Assembly: GCA_013138675.1 (NCBI GenBank)
Contig: WTCH01000134.1
Coordinates: forward strand, 1 to 5,907
DNA: 5,907 nucleotides
Source of the DNA: Woeseiaceae bacterium
GTDB lineage: Bacteria > Pseudomonadota > Gammaproteobacteria > Steroidobacterales > Woeseiaceae
Direction: 5' to 3'
The notes under the pieces were generated by a model. It saw only the letters and a list, made by a program, of their open reading frames with translations. It was not told where the DNA came from and ran no database searches. How positions within the stretch are numbered: the stretch's first letter is position 1; every line of letters starts with the position of its first letter. The translations under genes were made by a program, and so were the position numbers. Shown here piece after piece: positions 5,537 through 5,907 of this stretch.

Positions 5537-5907
5537 GTGGAAGAAGGCACGGCAAATCTGCTGCAGCGGCGGCAGCAACGAATGGGCTCGGCCTATCGGC
5601 TGTTTTACGACAAGCCTTTGCACCTGGTACGTGGCGAGGGAGTCTGGCTGTTCGACGCCGACGGCAACAAGTATCTCGACATGTACAACAACGTGCCCCA
5701 CGTCGGGCACTGTCATCCGCACGTGGTTGATGCCATTTTCAGGCAGGCAGGCACACTCAATACGCATACGCGCTACCTTCATGAGAACGTACTCAATCTG
5801 GCAGACCGCCTGACCGGAAAATTTTCGGACGATCTTGATACGGCGATGTTTTGCTGCACGGGCACCGAGGCCAATGAGCTGGCGCTTCGGATCGCGCGCC
5901 GGTGTAC
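5537..5907 (+). CDS. Class III (PLP-dependent) aminotransferase, N-terminal part (partial)
   Basis: The gene runs off the window; 123 codons are visible. The sequence AYRLFYDKPLHLVRGEGVWLFD (about residues 19-40), DADGNKYLDMYNN (40-52), VGHCHPHVVDAI (56-67), NTHTRYLHEN (75-84) and CCTGTEANELALR (106-118) follows the class III fold-type I order. The TGTEAN segment contributes to PLP phosphate binding. The catalytic lysine lies beyond the edge. The pattern resembles the AGXT2/ETNPPL-like branch, but the substrate (glyoxylate, phosphoethanolamine, omega-amino acid) cannot be decided. The start is uncertain: GTG 5537 gives a family-like N-terminus (EEGTANLLQRRQQR), whereas ATG 5498 in the same frame adds 13 residues and lies in the third operator half-site. 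ATG 5582 looks too short. None has a good Shine-Dalgarno. It is divergent from prk across 109 bp. Confidence 0.82.
   Translation, partial: MEEGTANLLQRRQQRMGSAYRLFYDKPLHLVRGEGVWLFDADGNKYLDMYNNVPHVGHCHPHVVDAIFRQAGTLNTHTRYLHENVLNLADRLTGKFSDDLDTAMFCCTGTEANELALRIARRC

Noticed and set aside
5500..5730. 76-codon plus-strand frame starting at GTG 5500
   Set aside because: The aminotransferase frame over the same bases gives clear class III motifs; this one gives low-complexity Ala/Arg text.
5462..5782. 106-codon minus-strand frame opposite the aminotransferase start
   Set aside because: It is antisense to a recognised gene and spans the AT-rich operator region; no domain is visible.

Overview
The window looks like chromosomal DNA from a chemolithoautotrophic, denitrifying proteobacterium. 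It carries the 3' end of a cytochrome cd1 nitrite reductase gene (nirS) and a compact Calvin-Benson-Bassham locus with form II RuBisCO, a CbbR-type regulator, phosphoglycolate phosphatase and class I phosphoribulokinase. A gammaproteobacterial sulfur oxidiser or a sediment lineage such as Woeseiaceae/JTB255 would fit, but that placement is inference; only the pathway content can be read directly.

Layout: (1) positions 1-1441, plus strand: the end of nirS, then a signal-peptide-bearing outer-membrane beta-barrel porin 16 bp downstream, probably in one transcript. (2) 1486-2886, minus strand: cbbM, convergent with the porin. (3) 2887-2982: divergent control region, with an inverted-repeat array that runs into the cbbR start codon. 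(4) 2983-3894, plus strand: cbbR. (5) 3891-5427, minus strand: prk followed by gph. These two overlap, and gph converges on cbbR with a 4-bp overlap. (6) 5428-5536: a second divergent control region. (7) From 5537 to the window edge, plus strand: the N-terminal part of a class III aminotransferase. No intergenic stretch exceeds about 110 bp. No RNA genes, mobile elements, CRISPR arrays or origins were seen.

How the genes fit together: phosphoribulokinase makes ribulose-1,5-bisphosphate, CbbM carboxylates it, and Gph removes the 2-phosphoglycolate formed by the oxygenase side reaction. CbbR most likely controls both the cbbM side and the prk-gph side. Nitrite respiration through NirS could supply the energy under low oxygen, where an oxygen-sensitive form II RuBisCO works best.

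The strongest non-gene signal is that the two divergent control regions share the same architecture: TTAT-N7-ATAA followed by a third half-site TTATG after 7 or 8 bp. The two copies are 17/21 identical over the core. This is a good candidate for the CbbR operator. Nothing in the window supports a wholly new biological system; the genes are recognisable members of known families.
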